A stretch of DNA of 64,000 bases from Dermatophilus congolensis (GCA_030538115.1 JAUNUP010000005.1:9369-73368); one strand, 5' to 3'. Numbered from the stretch's first letter, positions 45,542 through 55,767 are shown. The notes: generated by a model not told the origin, from the letters alone. A program made the numbers and translations.

Positions 45542-47053
45542 ATGGCGAACCAGGATTTCAGCGTCCCTCCCGAGCTTGCGCAGGATCCGCTCGTGCTGGC
45601 CATGGACGTGGGGTCGACCGGCACCCGGGGCTGTCTGTACGACGCCACAGGGCGGTCGCTGCAAAAGCGCCGTGACAAGATCCCGCACTCGTTCACGGCC
45701 GCATCCGACGGAACCTCGACAATCGACCCCGACCAGGTGCTCGCCGAGATCACCGAAATCATCGACCGACTCGTCATCGACGACGTCGCACACCGCATCA
45801 AGGGAGTCGCACTCGACACGTTCGCGGCCACCCTCATCGGAGTCGACGCCGCCGGCCATGCCGTCACTCCCTGTCTCACGTACGCCGATTCACGCTCCTC
45901 CGGTGAGGTCGACAAGCTGCGCGCAGAGGTCGACGAGGCCGAGATCCAGCGCCGCACGGGCGCCCGCCTGCACACCTCGCACCTGCCGGCGATGCTGCGC
46001 TGGTGGCGGTCGGCGCATCCCGACGTGTTCGGCTCCGTGAAGACGTGGATGAGCCTGGGTGAGTACGTGTGGCTCACACTGCTCGGCGACACGGCCGCGG
46101 GTACCTCGACTGCCGCGTGGGCGGGCCTGCTCGACCGCCACACCGGCGAATGGGATGCGCAGATGCTCGACCTCTCCGCCATCAAGGTCGATCAGCTCTC
46201 GCGCATCGCCGACCCCGACGAGCCGCTGTACCCCGTGAGCAATCTCGTGCCGCGGCGCTGGCCGACACTGGCGCACGTGCCGTGGTTCCCGGTGATCCCC
46301 GACGGGTTCGCGAGCAGTCTCGGCACCGGCGCGGAGGGCGCCAGCAGCCCCGTGATCAGCTTCTCGACCTCCGGCGCCATGCGCGTGATCGTCGAGGGCG
46401 CACCGACCGACGTGCCGCCGGGCCTGTGGTGCTACCGCCTCGACCGCAACCGCAGCATCGTCGGCGGTGCCCTCAACGACGTGGGCCGCATGGTCACGTG
46501 GATGGAGAACGCGTTTCGCCTACCCGACTACGACCGGCGCGCGGAAGTGCTACTCGAGGACCCCAAACAGTCGACACCGCTGGTGCTGCCGTTCCTTACC
46601 GGCGAGCGCGCCACCGGCTGGGCGGGTAATGCGCGCATGGTGCTGCGCGACCTCAACTACTCCGAGGGTCCGTGCGAGCTGTACCGCGGCTGCCTCGAAG
46701 GCGTGGCCCTCTGCTACGTGCGACTCGCCCAGCAGGTCACGCAGGTGTCGGGCACGCCCAAGGTGCTGCGCGCCTCCGGCCGGGTGTCGAACAACATCCC
46801 GGCGCTCCTGCAGATCGTCGCCGACGCCACGGGCTACCCGGTCGAGCCGGTCGACATCAAGCGCTCGACCATGCACGGCACCGCCCTGTACGCGCTGGCC
46901 ACCGTGGCTCCCGACGTGAAGGCCAGCGACGTGCCCCTCTCCGAAGTGAGGTACCCCGTACCCGAACGGGCGGAGTATTACGCCGACCGGCTGCGGCGTT
47001 TCGAAGACCTGTACGCGGCCACGATCACCGAACGCATCGGGGCGGCACACTGA
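45542..47053 (+). CDS. FGGY-family carbohydrate kinase (gluconokinase-like)
   Basis: 503-aa sugar kinase. The phosphate-1 loop LAMDVGSTGTRGCLYD is near residue 17 and the catalytic Asp region CLTYADSRSS near 115. LPFLTGERATGW and, in the ATPase half, RASGRVSNNIPALLQIVAD (adenosine motif) follow. The pattern is nearest to gluconokinases, but xylulose or another polyol is possible. No transporter or dehydrogenase partner is adjacent. There is no clear ribosome-binding site before the ATG, so it may be leaderless. Confidence 0.78.
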   Translation: MANQDFSVPPELAQDPLVLAMDVGSTGTRGCLYDATGRSLQKRRDKIPHSFTAASDGTSTIDPDQVLAEITEIIDRLVIDDVAHRIKGVALDTFAATLIGVDAAGHAVTPCLTYADSRSSGEVDKLRAEVDEAEIQRRTGARLHTSHLPAMLRWWRSAHPDVFGSVKTWMSLGEYVWLTLLGDTAAGTSTAAWAGLLDRHTGEWDAQMLDLSAIKVDQLSRIADPDEPLYPVSNLVPRRWPTLAHVPWFPVIPDGFASSLGTGAEGASSPVISFSTSGAMRVIVEGAPTDVPPGLWCYRLDRNRSIVGGALNDVGRMVTWMENAFRLPDYDRRAEVLLEDPKQSTPLVLPFLTGERATGWAGNARMVLRDLNYSEGPCELYRGCLEGVALCYVRLAQQVTQVSGTPKVLRASGRVSNNIPALLQIVADATGYPVEPVDIKRSTMHGTALYALATVAPDVKASDVPLSEVRYPVPERAEYYADRLRRFEDLYAATITERIGAAH

Positions 47054-47116
47054 GCACATGACGCACCGACCCTGCCGACACCGCACGGCCGATGCCGTGG
47101 CCGCCGTGAGCCGCCC

Positions 47117-48055
47117 GTGATCCTCGTCGACCACGCCATCTGGCCCGCGCACGGCACCGTCTGGGCGCATCTCGTCTCCGACACGTCACTGGACGAGCTG
47201 CACGAATTCGCCCGGGCGAACGGCCTGCCGCCCAAGGGATTCGACCTCGACCACTACGATGTGCCGGAGGCGCGGATCCCCGATCTCGTGACCGCGGGCG
47301 CCGTTCAGGTGAGCCCGCGCGAACTGCTCGCGCGCCTCGTCGCGTCGGGGCTGCGGGTGCGCGGCACGCACCGCGAGGCGGAGGGCGTGCGGCGCCGCGA
47401 CGCCGACCTGTGGCATCGGTGGAGCGGGCTCGCCGCCCAGGCGCTGCCCCACGCCGGTCGCAACCCGCACGACGACGGCTGGCACTCGCTCGGATCCGAC
47501 CTGCTACGCCGCTGGTCAGAGCCCCACCGGCACTACCACGACGTCGCACACCTGCACGACGTGCTGCTCAACCTCGACACGCTCGCGCACGTCGGCGAGC
47601 GCATCGACCCGGCGGCGGTGCTGGCGGCCTGGTTCCACGACGCCGTGTACGACGGCCGACCCGGAGACGACGAGGAGGCCTCAGCCCAACTCGCGGAGGC
47701 GTCACTGACGCGGGTGGGGGCGAGCGGCGGCCTGGTGCAAGAGGCCGCGCGGCTGGTGCGGGTGACGATCGACCACGCGGTCACCTCCGACGACCACGCT
47801 GCGGCAACGCTGGTCGACGCCGACCTGGCCATCCTCGCCTCGCCCCCGAAGCGGTACGCCGCCTACACGCAGGCGGTGCGGCGTGAGTACGCGGCGGTGC
47901 CCGACGAGGCATTCCGCGAGGGCCGGGGTGCCGTGCTCGCCCGGCTGCTCGACCGCGACCGGCTCTTTCACACCTCCGGGGGTCGACGCCGCTGGGAGGA
48001 CGCGGCACGAACAAACCTCGCGAGCGAGTTGGGCCGGTTGCGTCGCCGTACGTGA
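47117..48055 (+). CDS. DUF4031 - HD-superfamily hydrolase fusion
   Basis: 312-aa two-domain protein. Residues 1 to about 85 are DUF4031 (ILVDHAIWPAHGTVWAHLVSD, later FDLDHYDVPE). Residues about 105-310 are a predicted metal-dependent HD phosphohydrolase, with PHRHYHDVAHLHDVL, AAWFHDAVYDG and the late VDADLAILASP. The HD ligands look intact. The GTG start at 47117 fits the DUF4031 N-terminus. The substrate is unknown. It lies 63 bp after the kinase and may be cotranscribed with it. Confidence 0.78.
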   Translation: MILVDHAIWPAHGTVWAHLVSDTSLDELHEFARANGLPPKGFDLDHYDVPEARIPDLVTAGAVQVSPRELLARLVASGLRVRGTHREAEGVRRRDADLWHRWSGLAAQALPHAGRNPHDDGWHSLGSDLLRRWSEPHRHYHDVAHLHDVLLNLDTLAHVGERIDPAAVLAAWFHDAVYDGRPGDDEEASAQLAEASLTRVGASGGLVQEAARLVRVTIDHAVTSDDHAAATLVDADLAILASPPKRYAAYTQAVRREYAAVPDEAFREGRGAVLARLLDRDRLFHTSGGRRRWEDAARTNLASELGRLRRRT

Positions 48056-48193
48056 CGCGGGAGACACACAGCCCCGAACCGAGGCGCTGCCAAGGCGGGA
48101 AACAATGGACTGGCCACGTGCGTCCTATATACAGAGCCACCGATCAGCCGCATGACCCAGGCACCGCCACGTAACGACAGCCGAGGTGAGCGC

Positions 48194-49534
48194 ATGTCCG
48201 CCATCACGACCTCCTCCCCGAAGCCCTCATCGAGCCCCAAGCCGCCTGCGACACCGGAGCACGTACTGCGTCACCGAGACCGCCCGCTGGTCTGGCGCGG
48301 CCTGCAGCTCGGTACTGCGGTCGCCGCGCATCACAGCGGCCTGTTCATCGGTTCGCGTCTGCACAAAGACCCGATCATCGGCCTGTTCGCGGGCCGGTAC
48401 GACGATCCGTTCGCGTTGTACGAGGGCATACGTACCGGCGCAGAGAACCCGCTGCCGCGCAGTGCCGCCAAGCTGCGCTACGCGACGAGCCACTCGACCT
48501 GTTCCGCCGTACTCAAGTCGCGTGACATGGGCGCGCGGCCGACCGACCCCAAGATCGAGTCGAGCATCGACAAGAACGTCGATCTGTCTCTGCTGCAGAT
48601 CAATCCGCCCGACCATGCCCGGCTACGGCGCACGGTGGCTCCGGCGTTCAGCCCCAAGGCGATGCGCCGCTACCGTAGCGATGTCGAACAGATCACCGAG
48701 CGGCTGCTCTCGCAGGTGCCGGTCGGCGAACCCTGGGATCTGGTGGAGAGGCTGAGTTCGCCTCTGCCGATGGAGGTCATCACGCGGATGCTCGGCATCC
48801 CGGATTACGACCAGCCGTCTTTCCGTCGCTACGGCGCCGCCATCGCGGCCTCGCTCGACGGGGTCTCGTCATTGCGTCATGCGGGCGAGATCCTCGTGGC
48901 TCAGCGGGCTACGACGGATATCTTCACGCGTTTGTTCGAACAGCGCTCGCGCGAGCCTTCAGACGACATCATCAGCGACCTCGTGCAGGCCCGCGACCGT
49001 GGCGACCTTGCGCCCGAAGACATGGTCTCGCTCGCGACGCTGCTGCTCATCGCCGGTTTCGAAACCACGGTCAACCTCATCGGCAGCGCCGTCGTGCTGC
49101 TCATGGAACGGCCCGGGCTGTGGCACGAACTGACCCGCGACCCGAGCCTCGCGGCTCCCATCGTGGAGGAGACGCTGCGGTTCGCCCCGCCCGTGCACCT
49201 CACCGGGCGGTTTCCGCTGCACGACACGGAGATCGCGGGGCAGGCCCTGAGCGAGAACGAGCCGGTCATCGTGTTTCTCGCCGCCGCGAACCGCGATCCG
49301 GAAGTGTTCGCCCGGCCCGACGAATTCGACATCACCCGCGAGAAGGTCTCCGATCACCTGTCGTTCTCGGCGGGCGCCCACTATTGCCTCGGCGCCCCGC
49401 TGGCACGACTGGAGGCGACACTCGCCTTGGAGATGCTGGCCCAAGCTGCCCCGACGCTGCGGCCGGCCGGGCAGCCGAAACCCAAGAAGGGTGTCGTGCT
49501 TCGCGGCCCGGTGAGCGTGCCGGTCGTCATCTGA
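48194..49534 (+). CDS. Cytochrome P450
   Basis: 446-aa class I bacterial P450. The I-helix oxygen-binding motif LLIAGFETTVNL, the K-helix ExxR in EETLRF, and the haem loop SFSAGAHYCLGAPLARLE with the thiolate Cys near residue 398 are present. ATG at 48194 is chosen because of the GAGGTGAG site just upstream; ATG at 48152 is in frame but lacks one. The N-terminus is Ser/Pro-rich with no membrane anchor. No ferredoxin or reductase gene is adjacent, so the substrate and redox partners are unknown. Confidence 0.92.
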   Translation: MSAITTSSPKPSSSPKPPATPEHVLRHRDRPLVWRGLQLGTAVAAHHSGLFIGSRLHKDPIIGLFAGRYDDPFALYEGIRTGAENPLPRSAAKLRYATSHSTCSAVLKSRDMGARPTDPKIESSIDKNVDLSLLQINPPDHARLRRTVAPAFSPKAMRRYRSDVEQITERLLSQVPVGEPWDLVERLSSPLPMEVITRMLGIPDYDQPSFRRYGAAIAASLDGVSSLRHAGEILVAQRATTDIFTRLFEQRSREPSDDIISDLVQARDRGDLAPEDMVSLATLLLIAGFETTVNLIGSAVVLLMERPGLWHELTRDPSLAAPIVEETLRFAPPVHLTGRFPLHDTEIAGQALSENEPVIVFLAAANRDPEVFARPDEFDITREKVSDHLSFSAGAHYCLGAPLARLEATLALEMLAQAAPTLRPAGQPKPKKGVVLRGPVSVPVVI

Positions 49535-49561
49535 CCTGCGGGGCCTCGACGCGCCTCGGGC

Positions 49562-50755
49562 TCAGGCGGCGCGACCCCAGCGATGGTGCCTGCGGGCAGC
49601 GACGATGCCGACGGCCTCGTCGTACGCCGCGGAGACCGAGCCGGCGAACACCTGCTCCGAGAACCGCAGCGCGCTGGCCCTGGCGCCCTCGGCGAGGGTG
49701 AGGCGGAGTGCCACGTCGCCGAGCAGGTCGGTCATGTGCTCGCTGAACTCGTGCGGAGTGCGGTACTGGTAACCGTTGACCCCGTCGATGACGACCCCGT
49801 CGAGCACCGGGTCGGCCCGGCACAGCACTGGCAGGCCGCTGGCGAGCGCCTCGATGTAGGTGAGGCCCTGCGTCTCGCTGCGCGAGCTGCAGACGAACAC
49901 GTCTCCGATGCGGTAGAAGTCGCTGACGACCTCGGGGTCGACGCCTCCGGTGAAGACGACCCGGTCGGCGATGCCGTGGCTCGCGCCGAGTTGCCGCACG
50001 TGCGCCGCCTCCGGGCCGTCGCCGACGACGACGAACCGCCAGTCGAGGTGCTTGAGACGGCCGAGATGGCGGAACGTCTCGGCGAGGTTCTTCTCGTGGG
50101 CCAGACGACCGACGAACACGATCACGGGAGTGCCGTCGGGCACCCCGAGTCGTTGGCGCAGGTCAGGGCGCGAGGAGGAGCGGGTCGGCTCGGGTGCGCA
50201 CGTGAACCGTTCGAGGTCGACGCCCGTGGGGATGACGCGGATCGGCAGGGGCAGTCGGTAGCGGCGCAGCAGAGTCTCGACCTTGGCGGTGGGCACGATG
50301 ACGAGGTCGGTACCGCCGAGCACCTTGCGGGTCAGCTTGGCCGCGACGGCGCGCCCCACCTTGCGGCTGGGCGAGAAATAGTGCGTGTAGTCCTCGTAGA
50401 CCGTGTGGTAGGTGTGCACGTGCGGCACGCCCAGGTAGTCGGCGATGCGCCGCGCCCACACGAACGCCACGAACTCCGTGTGCGAGTGGATGACGTCGGG
50501 CGCCCAGCCGAGGATGCTCTCCAACACTCCGCGGTCGAGGGGCTTGCCCAGGCGGGCCATCGGGTACAGGGCCCCCATGCCGAGGGAGGCGATGCGGTAC
50601 ACGTCGCCGTCGAACGTCGTCGCCCGCTCGCTGCCCGTGGCAAGCACGCGCACGTCGTGGCCCTGTGCCTCAAGGCCGCGACGGAGGGTCTTGACCGAAC
50701 TCACGACACCGTTGACCGCAGGTGAGTACCAGTCGCTGAGGAGTAGGACCTTCAT
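49562..50755 (-). CDS. GT4-family glycosyltransferase (MgtA-like alpha-mannosyltransferase)
   Basis: 397-aa GT-B enzyme of family GT4. The N-terminal donor-fold start LLLSDWYSPAVNGVVSSVKT, the GVDLERF segment and the C-terminal EX7E-type region SRSETQGLTYIEALASGLPV are visible. The HTYHTVYEDYTHYF segment resembles GDP-mannose-dependent MgtA, which makes the mannosyl-glucuronic acid glycolipid of actinobacterial envelopes. ATG at 50755 is used; GTG at 50758 is also possible. It is convergent with the P450 gene. Confidence 0.82.
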   Translation of the reverse strand: MKVLLLSDWYSPAVNGVVSSVKTLRRGLEAQGHDVRVLATGSERATTFDGDVYRIASLGMGALYPMARLGKPLDRGVLESILGWAPDVIHSHTEFVAFVWARRIADYLGVPHVHTYHTVYEDYTHYFSPSRKVGRAVAAKLTRKVLGGTDLVIVPTAKVETLLRRYRLPLPIRVIPTGVDLERFTCAPEPTRSSSRPDLRQRLGVPDGTPVIVFVGRLAHEKNLAETFRHLGRLKHLDWRFVVVGDGPEAAHVRQLGASHGIADRVVFTGGVDPEVVSDFYRIGDVFVCSSRSETQGLTYIEALASGLPVLCRADPVLDGVVIDGVNGYQYRTPHEFSEHMTDLLGDVALRLTLAEGARASALRFSEQVFAGSVSAAYDEAVGIVAARRHHRWGRAA

Positions 50756-50866
50756 CACCGCTCAGCATGTCATGTTCCGGTGAGCCGCAGGTGAACCCCA
50801 GGGGTTGGGCGCGAACTTGGAGTTCACCCGACCTGGTCTCGACAGGTGCGCACTAGAGTGGTTGAG

Positions 50867-51145
50867 GTGATCACCGCATTCGTTCTCGTGACCGTAGACG
50901 TGGCCCGAATCCCCGAGGTGGCGCAGGCGCTCGCCGACATCGAAGGTGTCAGCGAGGTGTACTCGACCACCGGAGACTGGGACCTCATCACGATCGTCCG
51001 CGTGGCCCAGCACGACCAGCTCGCCGACGTGATCGCCGACAAGGTGAGCAAGACCCCGGGCGTCGTCTCCACGCAGACGCACATCGCGTTCCAGGCGTAC
51101 AGCAAGCACGACTTGGAGGCGGCCTTCGCGATTGGGCTCGACTGA
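50867..51145 (+). CDS. Stand-alone Lrp/AsnC ligand-binding (RAM) domain protein
   Basis: 92-aa protein consisting only of the RAM domain of Lrp/AsnC regulators (AFVLVTVDVARIPEVAQAL, then STTGDWDLITIVRV), without the helix-turn-helix. Such proteins bind amino acids and form rings, and may modulate full-length Lrp proteins. Start GTG at 50867; GTG at 50858 is an alternative. TAGAGT just upstream suggests a leaderless mRNA. Confidence 0.82.
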   Translation: MITAFVLVTVDVARIPEVAQALADIEGVSEVYSTTGDWDLITIVRVAQHDQLADVIADKVSKTPGVVSTQTHIAFQAYSKHDLEAAFAIGLD

Positions 51146-51245
51146 GCCAGCGAGGCATGGCTCGGCTGACGACTCCGTCGAGAGACGACACAGGCTGAGC
51201 CCTCCCGCTCAGGCCCCGTGCAGCCTGGGGTATTACGGTTGAGTC

Positions 51246-52502
51246 ATGGCTTCCGGCACCCGTTCTCATCGACGCGCGATGGTTGTGAAGGTGGCCAAGG
51301 GCACGGCTCTGGGGTTCGCGGCGGTGCAGGGGACCACGATCGCGGGGCTTTTCGCCTACGACGCGGCGAAGAAGCGCACGCGTAAGAGGCGAAGCGGGTT
51401 TCCGCAGCCGGGCTCGTTTTCGTCGCGGGTCGGTTCGACTGACGTCACCATCTACACGTATGGCGCGACGTTGTTCGACGACATGATCGCGGCGATCGAG
51501 TCGGCCGAGTCTTCGGTGCTGCTGGAGACGTTTCTGTGGAAGAACGATGAGGTCGGGCAGAGGTTCAAACAGGCTCTCGAAGACGCGGCCGAGCGGGGCG
51601 TCGACGTGCGGGTCATCTACGACGGGTTCGGAAACCTGGTCGTGAATCCGCAGTTCTACCGTCTGTCTCCGAAGGTGAAGGTTTTCCGGTTTCCGATTCT
51701 GCGGCCTCGCATGTTCGTCAACCCGATGCTGTCGTCGGGGTTGACGCACCGCAAGATCCTCGTGGTCGACGATGACACGGCTTTCGTGGGCGGCTACAAC
51801 ATCGGCTCGTTGTACGCGACGCAGTGGCGTGACACGCACGTCAAGCTCTGCGGACCGGAGGCGTGGGAGTTGCGGCAGTCGTTTGTGTTCTTGTGGAACC
51901 GGCTGCAGAAGAAGTACCCCGAGGTGCCCCGCATCGAGGCGGCCGGCGCCTGGGATTCGCGGGTGCGTTCGGTCGACAACCTGCCCGCGCGGCGGGTGTA
52001 CCCGATCAGGGCGATGTACCTCGAGGCGATCGACAAGGCCGACGACCACATCTACCTCACGACCGCGTATTTCATCCCCGACCAGCAGATTCTCGACGCG
52101 CTGATCCGCGCGTCGAAGCGGGGCGTGGATGTGCAGATCATGGTGCCGATGGAGTCGAACCACGTGCTGGCCGACTTCGCCTCGCGCGGCTACTGGCGGC
52201 CGCTGCTCGACGCGGATGTGACGGTGCTGCTGTACGAGCACGCGATGATTCACGCGAAGACGATGACGGTCGACGGGCGCTGGGCCACGATCGGCACCGC
52301 GAACATCGACAGGCTCTCGCTCTCGTTCAACTACGAGGTGAACGCCGAGATCGTCGACGCCGATGTCGCCCGTGCGATGGAAGACGTCTTCCGCACCGAC
52401 GCGACGAACTGCCACGTACTCACCCGCGAGGAGTGGCAGAGCCGGCACCTCATCGCACAGTTCGCGGAGGCGGTCATCGCCCCCCTCGCACCGTTCCTGT
52501 AG
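51246..52502 (+). CDS. Phospholipase D-family cardiolipin/phosphatidyl synthase
   Basis: 418-aa membrane-associated enzyme. An N-terminal hydrophobic segment (about residues 18-38) precedes two HKD motifs: THRKILVVDDD and IHAKTMTVDG, each followed by a Gly-Asn context (GGYNIG and GTANID). This is the cardiolipin synthase class, which transfers a phosphatidyl group between lipids. The N-terminal region is shorter than E. coli ClsA, with one helix rather than two. TATTAC lies about 10 bp before the ATG, so leaderless expression is likely. Confidence 0.85.
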   Translation: MASGTRSHRRAMVVKVAKGTALGFAAVQGTTIAGLFAYDAAKKRTRKRRSGFPQPGSFSSRVGSTDVTIYTYGATLFDDMIAAIESAESSVLLETFLWKNDEVGQRFKQALEDAAERGVDVRVIYDGFGNLVVNPQFYRLSPKVKVFRFPILRPRMFVNPMLSSGLTHRKILVVDDDTAFVGGYNIGSLYATQWRDTHVKLCGPEAWELRQSFVFLWNRLQKKYPEVPRIEAAGAWDSRVRSVDNLPARRVYPIRAMYLEAIDKADDHIYLTTAYFIPDQQILDALIRASKRGVDVQIMVPMESNHVLADFASRGYWRPLLDADVTVLLYEHAMIHAKTMTVDGRWATIGTANIDRLSLSFNYEVNAEIVDADVARAMEDVFRTDATNCHVLTREEWQSRHLIAQFAEAVIAPLAPFL

Positions 52503-52527
52503 GAGCGGCTACTCGACCGGGGTTCGT

Positions 52528-52863
52528 TCAGTCGTCTTGGCCGTCTGAGTCGTCGGGGCGTACGTAGTCTTCGGCTACGAGGGACTGGTAGTCGGGGTGT
52601 TTTTCGATCCAGCCGTCGATGAACGAGCACTCTGGCTCGACCTTGCGGGTGCCCTCGTCGCGCACGGAGTCGAGCGCGACTCGCGCGAGGGCGCCTGCGA
52701 CCCCTTGGCCCGCGAAATCGTCGAAGACTCGCGTATGGGTGAATCGGATGACGCCGTCGGCGAGTTCGTACTCCGCGATACCCGCGAGCGCATCACCGAT
52801 GTGCGCCTCGAACCTGCTCTCGGAGGGATTGTCCGCGACGACGAGATCTGGGTTGCCTGCCAT
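52528..52863 (-). CDS. Small GNAT N-acetyltransferase (COG2388/YidJ type)
   Basis: 111-aa single-domain acetyltransferase of the short Gcn5-related class. GVIRFTHTRVFDDFAGQGVAG contains the acetyl-CoA-binding loop, and CSFIDGWIEKHPDYQSLV is the characteristic C-terminal segment. The ATG at 52863 is used; the open frame upstream is not conserved-looking. The substrate is unknown. It is convergent with the PLD-type gene. Confidence 0.78.
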   Translation of the reverse strand: MAGNPDLVVADNPSESRFEAHIGDALAGIAEYELADGVIRFTHTRVFDDFAGQGVAGALARVALDSVRDEGTRKVEPECSFIDGWIEKHPDYQSLVAEDYVRPDDSDGQDD

Positions 52864-52966
52864 GTATCTACGCTGCCACAGCTCATCGCCTCCGTCAGCC
52901 GGGGGCGAGTTTCGCAAGAGCCGCTCCCAGGTTTCTCCCCGGAATTTCCGAGCGTAACCTCGCGTT

Positions 52967-54385
52967 ATGACATCCATGCCTCCAGCTTCTGAATCAGCCG
53001 CTTCGACGGCCCCCGCGGAGGTCGAGCCCACGACCTCTCGCTTCCGTGTCCCGTTCTGGGCCCAGGTGTTCATCGGCCTCGCCGTCGGCATCGTTCTCGG
53101 GTTCGTCGCCCGCATCGGCGACGTGACCTGGCTCGCTGCCACGCTCAAGGAGGTCGGCTCGATCTTCGTGCAGCTCCTGCGCGCGATCGTCGTACCGCTC
53201 GTGCTCACGGCCATCATCGTGTCGATCGCCAACCTCGGGCGCGTCGCCAACGCGACCCGCCTCGCCGTGCAGACGTTCGTGTGGTTCGCGATCACCGCCC
53301 TCGCCTCCGTCGTGGTCGGCATCGTGCTCGGCGTGCTCACCAATCCCGGCATGAGCGCCTCCGTCGACCGCGCCGCCGCGAGCGCCCCCGCACGTCAGGG
53401 CACGTGGCTCGACTTCATCAAGGGCATCGTGCCGGCCAACTTCCTCGGTCTCGAAGTGAGTGCCCGCACCGCGGCCGACACCGGTGCCGTCACGGCATCC
53501 GCGTCGTTCAACGTGATGCAGCTCGTCATCATCGGTATCGCGCTCGGCGCCGCGGCCCTCGCCGTGGGGCGCAAGGCCGAGCCGTTCCTCGACGTCACCC
53601 GCGCCGCCCTCGAGGTCTTCTCGAAGCTCGTGTGGTGGATCATCAAGCTCTCGCCTGTCGGCACCGCGGCCCTCATCGGCTCCGCCGTCGCGAGCTACGG
53701 CTGGGACCTCATCGGCTCACTCGCCGTCTTCACCGCCGACGTCTACATCGGCTGCTTCATCGTGCTGCTCGTGATCTACCCGATCGTGGCCCGCGTCAAC
53801 GGCCTGTCGATCCGCCGGTTCTATGCCGGCGCCTGGCCCGCGATCCAGTTCGCGTTCGTCTCGCGTAGCTCCATCGGCACCCTGCCGCTCACGCAGCGCG
53901 TGCTCACCCGCAACCTCGGCGTGCCCGGCGAATACGCCTCGTTCGCGGCTCCGATCGGCGCCACCACCAAGATGGACGGCTGCGCCGCCATCTACCCGGC
54001 CCTCGCCGCGATCACCGTGGCCCAGCTCTTCGGCATCCAGCTCGGCCTGCAGGACTACCTGATCATCGCGTTCGTCGCCGTCGTCGGCTCCGCCGCCACC
54101 GCGGGCCTCACCGGCGCCGTCGTGATGCTTACCCTCACCCTCTCCACCCTGGGCCTGCCCCTGGAGGGCGTGGGTCTGCTGCTCGCCATCGACCCGATCC
54201 TCGACATGATCCGCACCGCGACCAACGTGGCCGGCCAGGCACTCATCCCGACGATCGTCAGCAAACGCGAGGGCATCCTCGACGAGGAGACCTACAACTC
54301 CAACACCTTCGCCGGAGCCGACGCGCGCCTGGCCCGCAACGAGAGCGACGCCCCCGAGCACGCACTGGAGCCGGCGACCGCCTGA
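52967..54385 (+). CDS. Dicarboxylate/amino-acid:cation symporter (GltP/DctA family) with altered NMDGT motif
   Basis: 472-aa secondary transporter of the glutamate/dicarboxylate family. Multiple hydrophobic segments, the serine-rich hairpin FVSRSSIGTLPLTQRVL, and the core APIGATTKMDGCAAIYPAL are present. In the family this core reads NMDGT; here Asn is Lys and Thr is Cys, residues that in characterised members help bind cations and substrate. The coupling ion or substrate may therefore differ. The membrane-reentrant tip and the later LAIDPILDMIRTATNVAGQ segment are intact, so the gene seems functional. Confidence 0.85.
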   Translation: MTSMPPASESAASTAPAEVEPTTSRFRVPFWAQVFIGLAVGIVLGFVARIGDVTWLAATLKEVGSIFVQLLRAIVVPLVLTAIIVSIANLGRVANATRLAVQTFVWFAITALASVVVGIVLGVLTNPGMSASVDRAAASAPARQGTWLDFIKGIVPANFLGLEVSARTAADTGAVTASASFNVMQLVIIGIALGAAALAVGRKAEPFLDVTRAALEVFSKLVWWIIKLSPVGTAALIGSAVASYGWDLIGSLAVFTADVYIGCFIVLLVIYPIVARVNGLSIRRFYAGAWPAIQFAFVSRSSIGTLPLTQRVLTRNLGVPGEYASFAAPIGATTKMDGCAAIYPALAAITVAQLFGIQLGLQDYLIIAFVAVVGSAATAGLTGAVVMLTLTLSTLGLPLEGVGLLLAIDPILDMIRTATNVAGQALIPTIVSKREGILDEETYNSNTFAGADARLARNESDAPEHALEPATA

Positions 54386-54396
54386 CGCCGAGCTGC

Positions 54397-55623
54397 TTAG
54401 AGGGCGAAGCGGGCCATGTCTTGTTCGAGCGTGCCGACGAGGCGGCCGAGTTCGGCTGCTTCGGTGCGGGTGTGGCTCGCGCCCTCGGCTCCGCGGGCGG
54501 CGCCGTCGGCCACGGCCTGCGCCGATGCCGCGATGCCGCGGGCGTTCTGGGCCGCCTCCTGAACCGAGCGGCTGATCTCGTTGGTGGTCGCGGTCTGCTG
54601 CTCGACAGCAGACGAGATCGTCATCTGCGTCTCGTTGATGCGGCCGATGATCTCGGCGATGTCGGCGAGCGCACGAGTGGTGGCCGAGGCGTCCGCCTGG
54701 ATGTCGACGACCTTCGCCGAGATCTGCTCGGTCGCGGCGGCCGACTCCTGGGCCAGCTCCTTCACCTCGTTGGCAACCACGGCGAAGCCCTTACCGGCCT
54801 CGCCCGCGCGGGCGGCCTCGATGGCCGCGTTCAGGGCGAGCAGGTTGGTCTGCTGGGCGATCGTCGAGATCACCTTGATGACCTGACCGATGCTGCCGGA
54901 GGAGTCGGAGAGCTGTGCCACGGTGACGGAGGCTCGGTCGGCGGCCTGCACGGCCTCGCCGGCCACCTCCGTCGCGCTCGACGCGGCCGAGGCGATCTCG
55001 TGGATCGAGGCGCTCATCTGTTCGGTGCCCGCCGCGACCGTGTCGATGTTGCCGCTCACGTGACTGGCCGCCCCCGACGTGCGCTTCGCCTCCTCCGTGT
55101 TGGATTCGGCTGCCGCGGCGGTCTCATCGGTCGTCTCACCGAGACGCACGGCGGATCGGTTCACGTCGCGCGCCAGCGAATCGACGGCCCGGATGGTCTC
55201 GGCCATCTTCTCGGTCGAGGCGTTGTACGCGATCGCCAGCTCCTTCGCCTCCGCCAGGCCGAGCTCGGGCAGCCGGAACGTGAGGTCGTCAGGATCACGG
55301 CTGCGCAGCGCCTCGACGTAGGCCACCACCGGGCCCACGATCACGTAGGCGAGCGAGACGCACATGCTGAAGACGAGACTCATCGTCAAGGCACCGGTGA
55401 CGATCAGCACCCACTCGAGGGTGCGACGCGCGTCGGACGCCTCGGCGATGGCCTGCAGGTCGGCGTGCAACTGCCCCGAACCGCCGGTGGCCGCGATCGC
55501 GGCCTGTAGGTCGCGCTCGATATCCGATGAGCTGCGAACGAGCATGACCACCACGACGACCGCGACAACGGCGAGGAAACAACCGAAGAGTGCCGGTGTG
55601 CGCAGTGTCTTGTGCTTGAACAT
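54397..55623 (-). CDS. Methyl-accepting chemotaxis protein
   Basis: 408-aa chemoreceptor. Two membrane helices (about residues 10-29 and 69-97) enclose a very short external part of about 40 residues, followed by a HAMP-like linker and the long cytoplasmic hairpin. The hairpin tip region reads [20 protein letters not shown], diagnostic for MCP signalling domains. With so small an outer domain it may sense membrane or cytoplasmic cues. The ATG at 55623 has a GGGGAG site. No che or flagellar genes are in the window. It is convergent with the symporter. Confidence 0.9.
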   Translation of the reverse strand: MFKHKTLRTPALFGCFLAVVAVVVVVMLVRSSSDIERDLQAAIAATGGSGQLHADLQAIAEASDARRTLEWVLIVTGALTMSLVFSMCVSLAYVIVGPVVAYVEALRSRDPDDLTFRLPELGLAEAKELAIAYNASTEKMAETIRAVDSLARDVNRSAVRLGETTDETAAAAESNTEEAKRTSGAASHVSGNIDTVAAGTEQMSASIHEIASAASSATEVAGEAVQAADRASVTVAQLSDSSGSIGQVIKVISTIAQQTNLLALNAAIEAARAGEAGKGFAVVANEVKELAQESAAATEQISAKVVDIQADASATTRALADIAEIIGRINETQMTISSAVEQQTATTNEISRSVQEAAQNARGIAASAQAVADGAARGAEGASHTRTEAAELGRLVGTLEQDMARFAL

Positions 55624-55767
55624 GTACTCCCCGGCTTCCCGATGCGATTGTGACGAACGCCAAAACAATCGACCGGGGCCTACAGGAGTTGAGTCCGTTG
55701 CGCGCCGACGCGGGCTTTCCCTGTCGCGTCGGCGCGTAACGGTTACTCACTGCTCAGGCGGCGAACC

